A stretch of DNA of 54,527 nucleotides from an uncultured Bacilli bacterium (GTDB lineage Bacteria; Bacillota_I; Bacilli_A; RF39; UBA660): positions 1-54,527 of the forward strand of contig CANQHQ010000005.1 in NCBI GenBank assembly GCA_947623825.1, in the 5' to 3' direction. The translations under genes were made by a program, and so were the position numbers. A model generated the notes under the pieces. That model saw only the letters and a program-made list of their open reading frames with translations, was not told where the DNA came from and ran no database searches. Shown piece after piece: positions 18,758 through 27,474 of the stretch. How positions within the stretch are numbered: the stretch's first letter is position 1; every line of letters starts with the position of its first letter.

Positions 18758-19894
18758 ATGTATTTTTTTCGTGAAGTTTTGTTGACTGTTCTATTCATTG
18801 TAGGTAGTTATTTCGCTTATTTCTTTTGCAAACAAAAAGAGAAGGTATCCTATCGTTTCTTTTTATGGCTTGGCTTTCTTCTTTGTTTCTTTTACTGGAA
18901 TTCGATTCGTTTCTTTTTTCTCGATTTGTTTGTGTTACTTGCGTATGAAGAAGAGAAGAGGGAGGATGCGCTTTTCTTTTCTATTTTCACTTTGATTTCT
19001 TCTCTTTGGATTCCTCGTGCTTTTTTCTTTTCTCTTCTACTTTTTATGAGTTACGAAATCACCTTTCTTTTTCGTAAACATCGAAAGACTTCGGATTGGT
19101 TTCTAATTGAAAAGACTTTTCTTACGAGTCTTGCGTACTTTTCTTCTTCCTTCGTTTCTTTTTCTTCTTGTTTTTCCTTTGTCGTTCTTATTTTCTTGTT
19201 TTCCTATTTATTTTTAAGATTCCTTCCTCTTCTTTCGATGAATCTGGATTCTTCTTTGTCTTTTCTTGAAAATCAACTTTTTAAGATTACCCACGAAATT
19301 AAAAATCCTCTTTCTGTCTGTAAGGGATATTTGGATATGTTGGATGTCCATGAGGAAGAAAAAGTTAGGCGTTATCTACCGATTATTCAAAGTGAAATTT
19401 CGCGCGCATTAACGATTATGGATGATTTTATGAATCTACGATCGATGTCGATTGAAAAAGATATTATGGATTTATATTTGTTGGTGGAAGATACGAGTAG
19501 TACGATGTGTCCTTTCCTTGAAAAAGAAAAGGTTCAGCTCATTGTCCCAAAATTTCGGACCGAGTTATTTATTCTGGGAGATTATGATCGTTTAAAACAA
19601 GTTTTGATCAATTTAATCAAAAATGCGTACGAGGCTCATGCGGAAACGATTCGTTTAGAGACTCGTCGGAAAGGAAACTATGTCATGGTTGATTTAATCG
19701 ATAATGGAGATGGGATTTCCAAGGAAGATATGGGAAAAATCGGAGAATTGTTTTATACGACGAAGCCAAAGGGAAGCGGCGTGGGTGTTTCTCTTTCCAA
19801 GGAAATTATTCGTCTTCATCGAGGAGAAGTGAAGTATCAATCTATCGAAGGGAAGGGGACCAAAGTACGGATTACCCTTCCAGTCGAAATATAA
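18758..19894 (+). CDS. orphan membrane sensor histidine kinase (sporulation-kinase-like)
   Basis: A 378-aa kinase with about five or six N-terminal membrane helices (to about 165) and no large extracellular sensor domain. The H box is KITHEIKNPLSVCKGYLDML with the phosphoacceptor His; the N box is LKQVLINLIKNAYEA; G1 is DLIDNGDGI; G2 is GSGVGVSLSKEII. The layout resembles KinB-like kinases that feed the Spo0A phosphorelay; with no response regulator next to it, that role is inference. ATG 18758 follows AAAGGG; a TTG two codons earlier is too close to it. Confidence 0.85.
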   Translation: MYFFREVLLTVLFIVGSYFAYFFCKQKEKVSYRFFLWLGFLLCFFYWNSIRFFFLDLFVLLAYEEEKREDALFFSIFTLISSLWIPRAFFFSLLLFMSYEITFLFRKHRKTSDWFLIEKTFLTSLAYFSSSFVSFSSCFSFVVLIFLFSYLFLRFLPLLSMNLDSSLSFLENQLFKITHEIKNPLSVCKGYLDMLDVHEEEKVRRYLPIIQSEISRALTIMDDFMNLRSMSIEKDIMDLYLLVEDTSSTMCPFLEKEKVQLIVPKFRTELFILGDYDRLKQVLINLIKNAYEAHAETIRLETRRKGNYVMVDLIDNGDGISKEDMGKIGELFYTTKPKGSGVGVSLSKEIIRLHRGEVKYQSIEGKGTKVRITLPVEI

Positions 19895-19922
19895 AAACAC
19901 ATCCTTTTTTGGATGTGTTTTA
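19894..19922. terminator. bidirectional terminator between the kinase and def
   Basis: AAACACATCC pairs perfectly with GGATGTGTTT around TTTTTT, between convergent genes. A-rich and T-rich flanks serve both directions. Confidence 0.75.
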
Positions 19923-20465
19923 AATTGGACGATATTGGTCGGCACCTTTGAATGGGTTTTTCGGATCAATTTTGTCTGTAAATAAGATGCCATTTAAGTG
20001 GTCGATTTCATGTTGAAAGGCAATGGCGACTTCTTCTCGCGCTCTTACGCGAATTTGATTTCCTTCGGTGTCGTATCCTTCAATCGTGACTCTTGCGTAT
20101 CGAGGAACGATTCCTTCACATTCTCGGTTGACCGATAGACATCCTTCTCCCGATTCGACATAAATCATTTCTTCTGAATTGGAAACAATTTTGGGATTGA
20201 TTACGATATAAGAATCAAATCCTTCTTCTGTTTCATTGACGATTACAATGTATCGTTTTAATACACCGATTTGAACAGCGGAAAGTCCCATTCCTGGACG
20301 AAGGTTGTATTTTTCTGCCATTTCTTCGATTTGACTATTTACTAAATATTCTTCCATTAAATCGATATTTTTTAAATCTTCCTTGGTCATGGGGAAGGTT
20401 ACTTCTTTACTTACCATGTGAAGTCGTGGGTCTTTTTCATCTAAGATATCACTCATTTTTAACAT
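19920..20465 (-). CDS. def: peptide deformylase
   Basis: A 181-aa metalloenzyme that removes the N-formyl group from nascent proteins. The three motifs are intact: GMGLSAVQIG (GxGLAAxQ), EGCLSV (with the metal-binding Cys) and QHEIDHLNG (HExxH). Length and insertions fit the class II enzymes of Gram-positive bacteria. The start at 20465 (MLKMSD) has GAAGTGG upstream; longer in-frame starts lack one. It is monocistronic. Confidence 0.95.
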   Translation of the reverse strand: MLKMSDILDEKDPRLHMVSKEVTFPMTKEDLKNIDLMEEYLVNSQIEEMAEKYNLRPGMGLSAVQIGVLKRYIVIVNETEEGFDSYIVINPKIVSNSEEMIYVESGEGCLSVNRECEGIVPRYARVTIEGYDTEGNQIRVRAREEVAIAFQHEIDHLNGILFTDKIDPKNPFKGADQYRPI

Positions 20466-20538
20466 AACGTTTACCACTTCTTTTCTTTTCTCGCACATAG
20501 TATATCATTTTTTAAAATTTTATTCAATTCTTTTCTAT

Positions 20539-21552
20539 TTAGATTTTATGATCGTTCCATAATGTTTCTGAAAGAAGGTATTGGTTTCCTGTTTCATCAT
20601 TCCAACAACAATCTATATAGTACCAAGTAGTTCCTATTTTTACCCGATTCCATGCGTGGGCACCCCAACCGGTCCATCCTGCCATAGCCCATCCTTCAAC
20701 GAAGTCACATTCTATTCCGATGTAGTTACACATTGCCTCCATGAGAAGGGCATAAGAAGAACAACGACCTTGTCCAGTGGCAAGGGCATCATATATATCT
20801 CCATATTGTAGATTATAGGTAAGTAGTTTTCCAATTTCCTCATTGAGTTTTTGTACGGCTTCTTTTTCGGTCATGGAAGGAGTAATCCAAGCATTTACCA
20901 TTTCTTTGATTTTGACTTCTAATATTTGATTTCTTTCGTAAGCTTCTCTAGAGTCTGGGACGTTCACTTTATAGATTGGTTTTCCTAGATTGGTGTAACT
21001 TGTATAGAAAAATTGATCATAAGGACAGTACGTGTTATCTAAGGCTTCGATGATTCTCTCGTATTCTTCGTACGTACAGTCCCAATCTAATACGACTTCT
21101 TTTTCTTGACTTGAAAGAACGATCGAAAGAAGTTCTTCCGCGTAGTTTCTTTCTTTCTCTGTTAAATCTTGTATTTGTATTCCTTTTCGAATTCTTTGAA
21201 ACGAAACGCTTTTTCCACTCTCTACCACGATAGAATTTTCTTCTTTTATCGTTGGTGTTTGTGATGGTAAAGATTGAGAAGTTCCTGTGGAAGAAATTTC
21301 TTCTTCCATTTGTAGCTTTTCTTCTGTTTCTACTTTGGTTTCTATTTCAACCGGTTTTTCTTCTTCTTTTTTCTCTATTTCTTTCTTTGTTTCTACGATG
21401 GTGTATTTTTCTACTTTGTTTTCTTTCTTTTCCACTATTTCTTTTTCTGGTTCTTTCTTTTCAATTGGTGCGTAAAGAAAGAAATCAATCGTACTTCCTA
21501 AAAGAAGTATCATCATTATGATTCCAATTCCAATTCCTATTTTTCTTTTCAT
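20539..21552 (-). CDS. secreted transglutaminase-like protein
   Basis: A 337-aa protein with an N-terminal membrane or signal segment (about 4-27), a long Glu/Lys-rich stalk (about 30-90) and a C-terminal transglutaminase-core domain. The catalytic triad is visible: Cys in GQGRCSSYALLMEAMC, His in GAHAWNRV and Asp in YYIDCCWND. Bacterial members act as cysteine proteases or crosslinkers outside the cell; the substrate is unknown. It has its own promoter with extended -10 (21587-21595). Confidence 0.85.
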   Translation of the reverse strand: MKRKIGIGIGIIMMILLLGSTIDFFLYAPIEKKEPEKEIVEKKENKVEKYTIVETKKEIEKKEEEKPVEIETKVETEEKLQMEEEISSTGTSQSLPSQTPTIKEENSIVVESGKSVSFQRIRKGIQIQDLTEKERNYAEELLSIVLSSQEKEVVLDWDCTYEEYERIIEALDNTYCPYDQFFYTSYTNLGKPIYKVNVPDSREAYERNQILEVKIKEMVNAWITPSMTEKEAVQKLNEEIGKLLTYNLQYGDIYDALATGQGRCSSYALLMEAMCNYIGIECDFVEGWAMAGWTGWGAHAWNRVKIGTTWYYIDCCWNDETGNQYLLSETLWNDHKI

Positions 21553-21586
21553 AAGAAACCCCCTCTTTCTTAAAAAAATTGGCTAT

Positions 21587-21615
21587 ATTATACCACAAAA
21601 AGGGAAAAAAGACAA
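21587..21615 (-). promoter_or_regulatory. promoter of the transglutaminase-like gene
   Basis: On the minus strand TTGTCT (21615-21610), a 17-base spacer and TATAAT (21592-21587) with TGG immediately before the -10. Confidence 0.75.
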
Positions 21616-21638
21616 GAAAAAGAAAAGAAACCAAAGAA

Positions 21639-21665
21639 AAAGATAGGCCAAATGGCACTATCTTT
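21639..21665 (-). terminator. terminator of the YjcZ-like gene
   Basis: Read on the minus strand, AAAGATAG pairs with CTATCTTT over an 11-base loop and is followed by TTCTTT. Confidence 0.65.
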
Positions 21666-21825
21666 AACGGTTATATCTAGAACCAATGATGATCACTAAT
21701 AAGATGAATAATACTAAGATAATGGCATAATTTGAAGTGTTATTGTTACCCCAATTGTATCCTTGGTAGTATGGATAATATCCCATATTTGGGCATCCAC
21801 AACCAGAACCACCGTAGTAATACAT
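21664..21825 (-). CDS. yjcZ: YjcZ-family sporulation peptide (53 aa)
   Basis: A 53-aa ORF: a Tyr/Gly/Asn/Cys-rich head (MYYYGGSGCG, NPYYQGYNWG-like) followed by one hydrophobic helix (YAIILVLFILLVIIIG) and a short basic tail. This pattern matches the YjcZ family of small sporulation membrane proteins. AGGAGGG lies nine bases before the ATG and a terminator follows the stop, supporting a real gene despite its size. Its exact role is unknown in the family. Confidence 0.8.
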   Translation of the reverse strand: MYYYGGSGCGCPNMGYYPYYQGYNWGNNNTSNYAIILVLFILLVIIIGSRYNR

Positions 21826-21980
21826 AACTTTCCCTCCTTTTGGTTTTTACCTACTATAAGGTATTCTAGAGAGGGAAAGAATGTTATAACAAAAGTCTAT
21901 TTTTGTAAAGAAAGAAAAATTCCAAAAAAGATTGAGAATGAAATGTGTTATGATGGTATTAGAATGAGGGGAGGGCTTTT

Positions 21981-23171
21981 ATGAAAAAGGTTTTATCTTT
22001 TAAACAAATCATGAAAAGTTTAGATAGACCATTATTATTTCTTTCGGTCCTTCTTTTTATCTGTGGCTCTGTCATGATTTTTTCTTCGAGTAATGTGACG
22101 GCTTTTATGAGATATGATGCTTCCCCTTATAAATATTTTATTCGACAAGGGGTTATTTTGGGTTTTTCGCTTCTTTGTTCGTTGATTTTTATTTTTTTTC
22201 ATACGAAAAGTTATAAATATTTATCGACGTTTGGTATTTATTTATTTGGTATCTTTCTTGTACTTGTTTTGTTTATCGGTACCATTCGAAATGATGCCCG
22301 TAGTTGGTTTCAAATTTTAGGAAATTCTACTTTTCAACCAAGTGAAATGGTAAAGATTATTGCGATTTTATTTTTAGCGAGTTATTATGAATCCCATAAA
22401 GATCGATTGGATCATTATCTCGTCGTCTTTTATCCGATTTTTATTTGTGTTTTAATTGCGGGATTGATCTTTGTTCAACCGGATTTAGGAACGGCGATTA
22501 TTTTCAGCTTGATTGTGGCGATTCTCTTTTTTCTCGCTCCTATTTCGAAAGAGATTCGGACAAAAGTTTTGCTTTTGCTTCTCAGTATTTTCTTGATTGG
22601 CGTTGTCGTTCTGACGAGTGGGGGAGCGTCTCTTCTTAGTGAACGGCAAATGAAGCGATTTGATTTTAAGGATCCATGTAGTTCTGAAAAGTTTTATGGA
22701 GATGGAAATCAGTTATGTAATGCGTATATTGCCATGAATCTGGGAGGATTCAAAGGCGTTGGATTAGGAAATAGTACTCAAAAATATTTATATTTACCAG
22801 AAGCCCATACCGATTTTATTTTTCCTATTATCTTGGAGGAACTTGGTTTTTGCGCCGCTATCTTCTTGTTGTTTTTATACTTTTTACTGCTTGGTCGTAT
22901 TATTAAGGTTGCGAAAGAAAGTTACAATACGCGAGGCTATTTGCTTTGTATGGGAGTCGCGTGTTATATTTTGATTCATATCTGTGTCAATTTGGGAGGA
23001 GTTATGGGATTGATTCCTATGACCGGAGTCCCTCTTCCTTTTATGAGTTATGGAGGAAGTTTTACCGTATGTTTGGTTTTGGCTCTTACGGTCGTTCAGC
23101 GAGTCCATTGTGAGAATGTGTATTATCAACAACGAAAATTAGAAAAAATTGAGAAAAAGAAAACCGCCTAA
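21981..23171 (+). CDS. ftsW: FtsW/SpoVE-type SEDS peptidoglycan polymerase
   Basis: A 396-aa polytopic SEDS protein. Signatures: VMIFSSSNV near the first helix, RSWFQILGNSTFQPSEMVKI, FVQPDLGTAII, AMNLGGFKGVGLGNS, YLPEAHTDFIFPIILEE and MTGVPLPFMSYGGS. FtsW polymerises septal peptidoglycan with a class B PBP; SpoVE is the spore-cortex paralogue, and the two cannot be separated with certainty here. An unusual cysteine-containing insertion (DPCSSEKFYGDGNQLCNAY) lies in the large loop. GGGGAGG precedes the ATG. comEA starts 37 bases downstream. Confidence 0.88.
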   Translation: MKKVLSFKQIMKSLDRPLLFLSVLLFICGSVMIFSSSNVTAFMRYDASPYKYFIRQGVILGFSLLCSLIFIFFHTKSYKYLSTFGIYLFGIFLVLVLFIGTIRNDARSWFQILGNSTFQPSEMVKIIAILFLASYYESHKDRLDHYLVVFYPIFICVLIAGLIFVQPDLGTAIIFSLIVAILFFLAPISKEIRTKVLLLLLSIFLIGVVVLTSGGASLLSERQMKRFDFKDPCSSEKFYGDGNQLCNAYIAMNLGGFKGVGLGNSTQKYLYLPEAHTDFIFPIILEELGFCAAIFLLFLYFLLLGRIIKVAKESYNTRGYLLCMGVACYILIHICVNLGGVMGLIPMTGVPLPFMSYGGSFTVCLVLALTVVQRVHCENVYYQQRKLEKIEKKKTA

Positions 23172-23208
23172 CGAAGTTTTGTAAATAATCTTAGTAGGAG
23201 GTTTTTTT

Positions 23209-23892
23209 ATGGTTCAATTTCGGTATTGGGTAGAGGAACATCGAGGAGGTCTTCTTTTTCTGTTTGCTTGTCTTCTCATCGGTTCGTTGGCGGTTGGAAT
23301 CTATTTTGGGGTTTCTTATTATTTATGGAAAGAAGAGGAAGAAACAGAAGCTTCTTCTCTTGTAGAAAAGAAAGAAGAACCAAAAGAAGAAAAAGAAAAG
23401 ACGGAAGAAGTAGAAACGGTTTATCTTGTCGATATTAAGGGAGCGATTTCTCAACCAGGTGTGTATGAAATGAAAGTAGGTAGTCGAGTTCAAGATGTCA
23501 TTACGGTAGCGGGAGGTCTTTTAGAAAATGCCGATGTGTCGCTCATCAATCTTAGTAAGAAGGTGGTTGATGAAATGGTAATTTATATTTATACGAAGGA
23601 AGAAGTTTCTTCTTTTATTTCTCCTGCAACTCCGGTTCCTTGTCCTTCCACTTTTTTAGAAAATGATGCTTGTATTTCGGAGTCTTCTTCCTCCTCTTCT
23701 TTTCCGATTTCCTTGAATGAAGCTACCTTGGAAGAATTGATGCAGCTACCGGGGATAGGGGAGAAAAAAGCGGAAGCCATTCTTTCTTATCGAGAAGAAC
23801 ATCATGGTTTTACAAACATTGAAGAGTTAAAGAATGTGAGTGGAATTGGAGAATCTATCTTTGAGGAAATTCAAGAATATCTCACGCTTTAA
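23209..23892 (+). CDS. comEA: ComEA DNA-uptake receptor
   Basis: A 227-aa protein with one N-terminal membrane helix (about 13-37), an acidic/Lys linker, an SLBB domain (about 70-135, VYLVDIKGAISQPGVYEM, VQDVITVAGGLLENAD) and a C-terminal helix-hairpin-helix pair (about 168-227, LNEATLEELMQLPGIGEKKA, VSGIGESIFEEI) that binds DNA. This is the order in B. subtilis ComEA, which captures double-stranded DNA outside the membrane. AGGAGG precedes the ATG. It overlaps comEC. Confidence 0.93.
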   Translation: MVQFRYWVEEHRGGLLFLFACLLIGSLAVGIYFGVSYYLWKEEEETEASSLVEKKEEPKEEKEKTEEVETVYLVDIKGAISQPGVYEMKVGSRVQDVITVAGGLLENADVSLINLSKKVVDEMVIYIYTKEEVSSFISPATPVPCPSTFLENDACISESSSSSSFPISLNEATLEELMQLPGIGEKKAEAILSYREEHHGFTNIEELKNVSGIGESIFEEIQEYLTL

Positions 23893-25882
23893 TTGGCTTC
23901 TTTTCTTTCTTCTTTTGTTTGGCTTTCTTTCTTTTCTTTTTTCGGTTTCTCGTCCGATTCCTTCTTCTTGGGATATCGATCTTCGCGAAGTAGAAGGGGA
24001 AATCATTCAAATCTTGAAACGGGGTAGGGAAAACGAATTTCTTCTTCGAGATCAACGAGGAAAAAAATTACGGGTTTTTGTTTCTAGTGAGGAAGAAGAT
24101 TCTTTTTTCCTTGGTGACGTTCTTTCGTTGACTGGGACGATGCAGTTGCCTTCTTCTTCTACCGTTCCTTTTGGCTTTTCTTATCGATTCTATTTGTGGT
24201 ATCATCGTGAAAAAGTTGTTTTTTATGCGGATACCTATGAAAAGAAAGGTGTCACGAATCATCTTTCTTTAGGAATTCGTCGTTTTTTTTCGGAAGTCGT
24301 TTCTAGTCGCAAAAATCGTTCTTTTTTGGCCCTTTGTTTTTTAGGAGATGATACTTATCAAGAGGATACCGTTTTAGAGAGTTATCGAACGAATGGAATC
24401 AGTCATCTTTTTGCGATTTCGGGGATGCATTTTTCTTTTTTCTTCCTTTGTCTCTCTTTTTTCTTTCGGCATCTTCCTTTCTCTCGCTCTGTTTCTTTTT
24501 TTCTTTGTAGTTTTCTTCTTTTTTTCTATCTTTTCTTGATTCAATTTCCTCCTTCTAGTTGTCGGGCTTTTTGTTTTTTAGAACTTCATTTTCTTCAAAA
24601 GACGTTTTCTCTTTCTCTTTCGAAAAAGCAAATTTATTTCTGCACAGTCATCTTTTTCCTCTGGTTTTGTCCTTTCTTTTTCTTTGATTTAGGATTTCAA
24701 TATTCGATGTTGATTTCGTTCTTCTTCCTTTTTTCTTCTTCACGTTTTCTTTCGTTTTTTCTTCCTTTTTTGGTTGGTCTTCCTCTTTCTCTTTGTTCTT
24801 TTTTTCATGTCAATTTTCTCAGTGTTCTCTGGAACTTTTTCTTGATTCCTGTGGTAACCATGTTCTTTTTTCCTATTCAAATTCTTTCCTTTTTTTGTCC
24901 CTTTCTTTCTTCTTTTTGTTTTTGGTTGGGGAAGGGGATGGAGTCTCTTTCTCTTTTCCTTTCTCGCTTTTCCTTCCTTTCTTTTTCCTTTCATCATCCT
25001 CCTATTCTTTGGATTCTTCTTTATTATCTTGTCCTTTTTCTCTTTCTTGTTTCTTATCGTCGAAAAAGATATCTTTTCTTTTTATGTTTTCTTTTCTTTC
25101 TTCTTTATCATTATAATTTCTTTTTTCCGTCGACGTATTTTCTTATGATCGATGTGGGGCAGGGGGATGCTTTATTGTTTCATTCTAACAATCATACGAT
25201 GTTATTGGATACGGGCGGACTTTCCTATGATGCCACTCACACGTTGTATCATCAAAAGATAAAACCTCTTTTGGAGTCACTGGGAATTCGTCATTTAGAT
25301 GTGTTGACACTTTCTCATGGAGATTATGATCATGTAGGAGAAGCCCTTTCTTTACTCCAAGATTTTTCCGTATCTCATGTTTATTTCAATGGAAATGCTT
25401 TTTCTAATTTGGAAGAAGAGATTCGAGAGTTTCTTCTTCAGCAAAAGATTCCTTTTTCTATTTTAGAACGAAATGATTCTTTTTCGATTGGAGATTTTTC
25501 TTTTACGACGCTTTCTTCTTCTGGTTCTTCTGAAAATGCTTCTAGTATTGTTTTATTTGGAACTTGTCGAGGAAATTCCTTTCTTTTGATGGGAGACGCC
25601 TCTTCTGAAACGGAGAGGGAGGTGATGCATCATTATTCCTTTCCTCCTTTGTTATTTCTCAAAGTGGGGCATCATGGTTCTGATACGAGTTCTTCCTCTT
25701 CTTTTATTCATTCTTTAGATATCCAGTATTCGTTGATTTCGGTCGGTCATCGTTATGGACTTCCGAAAGAGGAAGTATTAGAAGTACTCAAGGACAGTCA
25801 AATTTATCGAACGGATTGGGATGGGAGTATCGAAATACGATTTTATGGTCATCGATATCAAATTCAAACGTATGCGAAATGA
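23840..25882 (+). CDS. comEC: ComEC DNA-uptake channel
   Basis: A 680-aa membrane protein. N-terminal helix and a small beta domain (about 20-140), a Phe/Leu-rich polytopic Competence domain (about 150-430, with HLFAISGMHFSFFF), and a C-terminal metallo-beta-lactamase domain (MIDVGQGDALLFHS, LLDTGG, LTLSHGDYDHVGEA, LKVGHHGSDTS). ComEC forms the channel for single-stranded DNA entry. It is shorter than the B. subtilis protein but has all three parts. The frame begins inside comEA; GTG 23840 and TTG 23846 or 23861 are possible starts. Confidence 0.92.
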   Translation: MELENLSLRKFKNISRFNWLLFFLLLFGFLSFLFSVSRPIPSSWDIDLREVEGEIIQILKRGRENEFLLRDQRGKKLRVFVSSEEEDSFFLGDVLSLTGTMQLPSSSTVPFGFSYRFYLWYHREKVVFYADTYEKKGVTNHLSLGIRRFFSEVVSSRKNRSFLALCFLGDDTYQEDTVLESYRTNGISHLFAISGMHFSFFFLCLSFFFRHLPFSRSVSFFLCSFLLFFYLFLIQFPPSSCRAFCFLELHFLQKTFSLSLSKKQIYFCTVIFFLWFCPFFFFDLGFQYSMLISFFFLFSSSRFLSFFLPFLVGLPLSLCSFFHVNFLSVLWNFFLIPVVTMFFFPIQILSFFCPFLSSFCFWLGKGMESLSLFLSRFSFLSFSFHHPPILWILLYYLVLFLFLVSYRRKRYLFFLCFLFFLLYHYNFFFPSTYFLMIDVGQGDALLFHSNNHTMLLDTGGLSYDATHTLYHQKIKPLLESLGIRHLDVLTLSHGDYDHVGEALSLLQDFSVSHVYFNGNAFSNLEEEIREFLLQQKIPFSILERNDSFSIGDFSFTTLSSSGSSENASSIVLFGTCRGNSFLLMGDASSETEREVMHHYSFPPLLFLKVGHHGSDTSSSSSFIHSLDIQYSLISVGHRYGLPKEEVLEVLKDSQIYRTDWDGSIEIRFYGHRYQIQTYAK

Positions 25883-26044
25883 GAAAAGGAGTGAGTAAAA
25901 CTATGTCTAAAAATGTCTAATATTGGATGTATCCTTTTCTTGCTTGACAAGAAAAAAAGAATAAAATTAGAAAAAAACCGTAACTTTTTTCGCTTTTTCT
26001 CCATAATATATAGTAAGTCGCTTACCAAAGCGCTTTACATAGAT

Positions 26045-26070
26045 GAAGGAGAATTTTTCTCCTTTTTTTG
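26045..26070 (+). terminator. intrinsic terminator downstream of comEC
   Basis: AGGAGAA-ttt-TTCTCCT is followed by seven T residues, just before the next promoter. Confidence 0.75.
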
Positions 26071-26088
26071 TTTTTTCTTTTTCTACTG

Positions 26089-26097
26089 TGTTATAAT
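26089..26097 (+). promoter_or_regulatory. extended -10 promoter of the HD hydrolase
   Basis: TGTTATAAT is a perfect extended -10, about 38 bases before the ATG. The same element precedes tRNA-Arg and the DUF5662 gene. Confidence 0.65.
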
Positions 26098-26134
26098 GAA
26101 GTGGATTGGAGTAATATTTATTGAGGTGAAGTTC

Positions 26135-26641
26135 ATGAAGAATCATACAGATAATCAAGAATATGTTTCTTTAGTCCAAGATATTTTAGAAAATCAAGAG
26201 TTTCAAAAATTACAAGGAATTGTTCATCATGGTCATAATCGTTTGGATCATTCGTTGAGAGTTTCTTATTTTTCATATAGAATCGGAAAAATGTTGACGT
26301 TAGATTACCGTAAAATTGCACGGGCAGCATTACTTCATGATTTCTTTTTTGAAGATAATGAAAGTGCCAACTGCAAGACAAGGGTGAAAACGTTGGTTCG
26401 TCATCCAGAGTATGCGTTGGAGAATGCTAGCAAGTATTATGATTTGACGGAAATGGAACGGGATATTATCGTGACGCATATGTTCCCTATTTCACCAAGA
26501 GTTCCAAAGTATTTGGAAAGTTGGTTGGTGGATTTGGTAGATGATTGCGTTTCGGTTAGCGAAAAGTTGTATCTAGCGAGACGGGAATTTTCAACCGCGA
26601 TGTCTTTTGTTTTCTTTTGTTTTATCAATTATTTAAGATAA
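26135..26641 (+). CDS. HD-domain phosphohydrolase
   Basis: A 168-aa soluble protein with HD-fold metal ligands: HSLRVSYFSYRIG supplies the first His, AALLHDFFFED the His-Asp pair, THMFP another His and VDLVDDC the last Asp. Such proteins cleave phosphoesters of nucleotides or related molecules; the substrate is not evident. The start at 26135 follows GAGGTGAA and lies downstream of an extended -10; the longer upstream frame runs across a terminator. Confidence 0.82.
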   Translation: MKNHTDNQEYVSLVQDILENQEFQKLQGIVHHGHNRLDHSLRVSYFSYRIGKMLTLDYRKIARAALLHDFFFEDNESANCKTRVKTLVRHPEYALENASKYYDLTEMERDIIVTHMFPISPRVPKYLESWLVDLVDDCVSVSEKLYLARREFSTAMSFVFFCFINYLR

Positions 26642-26674
26642 ATCTTTCGCTTTATTTGGGAGGTTTCATACAGT

Positions 26675-27202
26675 ATGTTTTCAGGGGATTTGAAAGAACT
26701 TATTTTAAAACTAATCGAGGAAAGAAAAGAACCCAAGTTGTATTCCTTACTTCGGAATGAAGAGGCTTGGAATCAAGAATATTATATTATTGATACAGAA
26801 CATGTTCATGGCTTGGAATCTTATTATCCACAGAAGAAATTCGAGTATGTGATGGAACAGGCTTCTCTTAGCGAAGTGATGCAGGTTCTCGAGTCAAAGA
26901 ATATGGATTATAATGATGTGCTTTTTCTCGACCGGATTCTATTAGAGGATTATGCGCTTGTCATGACCTATTTTCAGAAATTTACGACGCTTGGTTCGAT
27001 TGTGAAGAACAGTGCGAGCGATAGTGCATTAGAAAAGAAAGAAAAAGCAGTGAAGGAAGAGGTTCAAACCAAAATACAAGAGAGTGAGAATGGTGCTTCT
27101 TTCTTGCTTCCGTTATGGGAACAATTTTTCCTTTCCTTATCGAAAGACATGGAGGAAATCAAGAAACAATGTGAGGAGAAGGGACTTCAAGTTCAATCGT
27201 AA
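26675..27202 (+). CDS. hypothetical cytoplasmic protein
   Basis: A 175-aa acidic protein, largely helical, with a C-terminal coiled-coil-like Lys/Glu stretch (about 112-135) and no motif I recognise. GGGAGG precedes the ATG and the gap from the HD gene is 33 bases, so they are probably co-transcribed. Confidence 0.6.
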   Translation: MFSGDLKELILKLIEERKEPKLYSLLRNEEAWNQEYYIIDTEHVHGLESYYPQKKFEYVMEQASLSEVMQVLESKNMDYNDVLFLDRILLEDYALVMTYFQKFTTLGSIVKNSASDSALEKKEKAVKEEVQTKIQESENGASFLLPLWEQFFLSLSKDMEEIKKQCEEKGLQVQS

Positions 27203-27211
27203 TCCTTGTTT

Positions 27212-27245
27212 CTTTTTTTTGCGGTTTTCTTTTTTTTGCGGTTTT
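27212..27245 (+). repeat. tandem 17-base repeat (two perfect copies)
   Basis: The unit is C, eight T, GCGG, four T, repeated exactly twice just after the stop of the preceding gene. It sits before the tRNA-Arg promoter. No clear hairpin; function unknown. Confidence 0.7.
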
Positions 27246-27253
27246 CTCTTGTC

Positions 27254-27282
27254 TAGGCAATTTTTCTTTTTTGTGTTATAAT
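27254..27282 (+). promoter_or_regulatory. promoter of tRNA-Arg
   Basis: TAGGCA (27254-27259), 17 bases, then TATAAT (27277-27282) with TGT before it (extended -10). Confidence 0.6.
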
Positions 27283-27295
27283 GAGTTTAGTTTTT

Positions 27296-27372
<77 letters not shown>

Positions 27373-27381
27373 GATAGATAG

Positions 27382-27421
27382 AAAAACTACTTCAGAATTA
27401 GGAAAGTAGTTTTTATTTTTT
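27382..27421 (+). terminator. terminator of tRNA-Arg
   Basis: AAAAACTACTT pairs with AAGTAGTTTTT, followed by a T-rich tail. Confidence 0.75.
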
Positions 27422-27474
27422 CTTGAAAAAAATCTCTTTTTTTGATAAAATAAGGAACATTTGTGAGGTGTACT

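Noticed and set aside
24740..24997. Minus-strand open frame rich in Lys/Arg inside comEC
   Set aside because: It is the complement of the Phe/Ser-rich comEC membrane region; pyrimidine-rich coding DNA gives long lysine-rich antisense frames. No ribosome site.
25940..26040. Possible small RNA or riboswitch (GTAAgtCGCTT ... AAGCG-TTAC imperfect stem)
   Set aside because: The stem is weak and interrupted, and no promoter-terminator pair encloses it convincingly.
25913..26134. N-terminal extension of the HD hydrolase
   Set aside because: It would run through a terminator and the extended -10 promoter; ATG 26135 has a good ribosome site.
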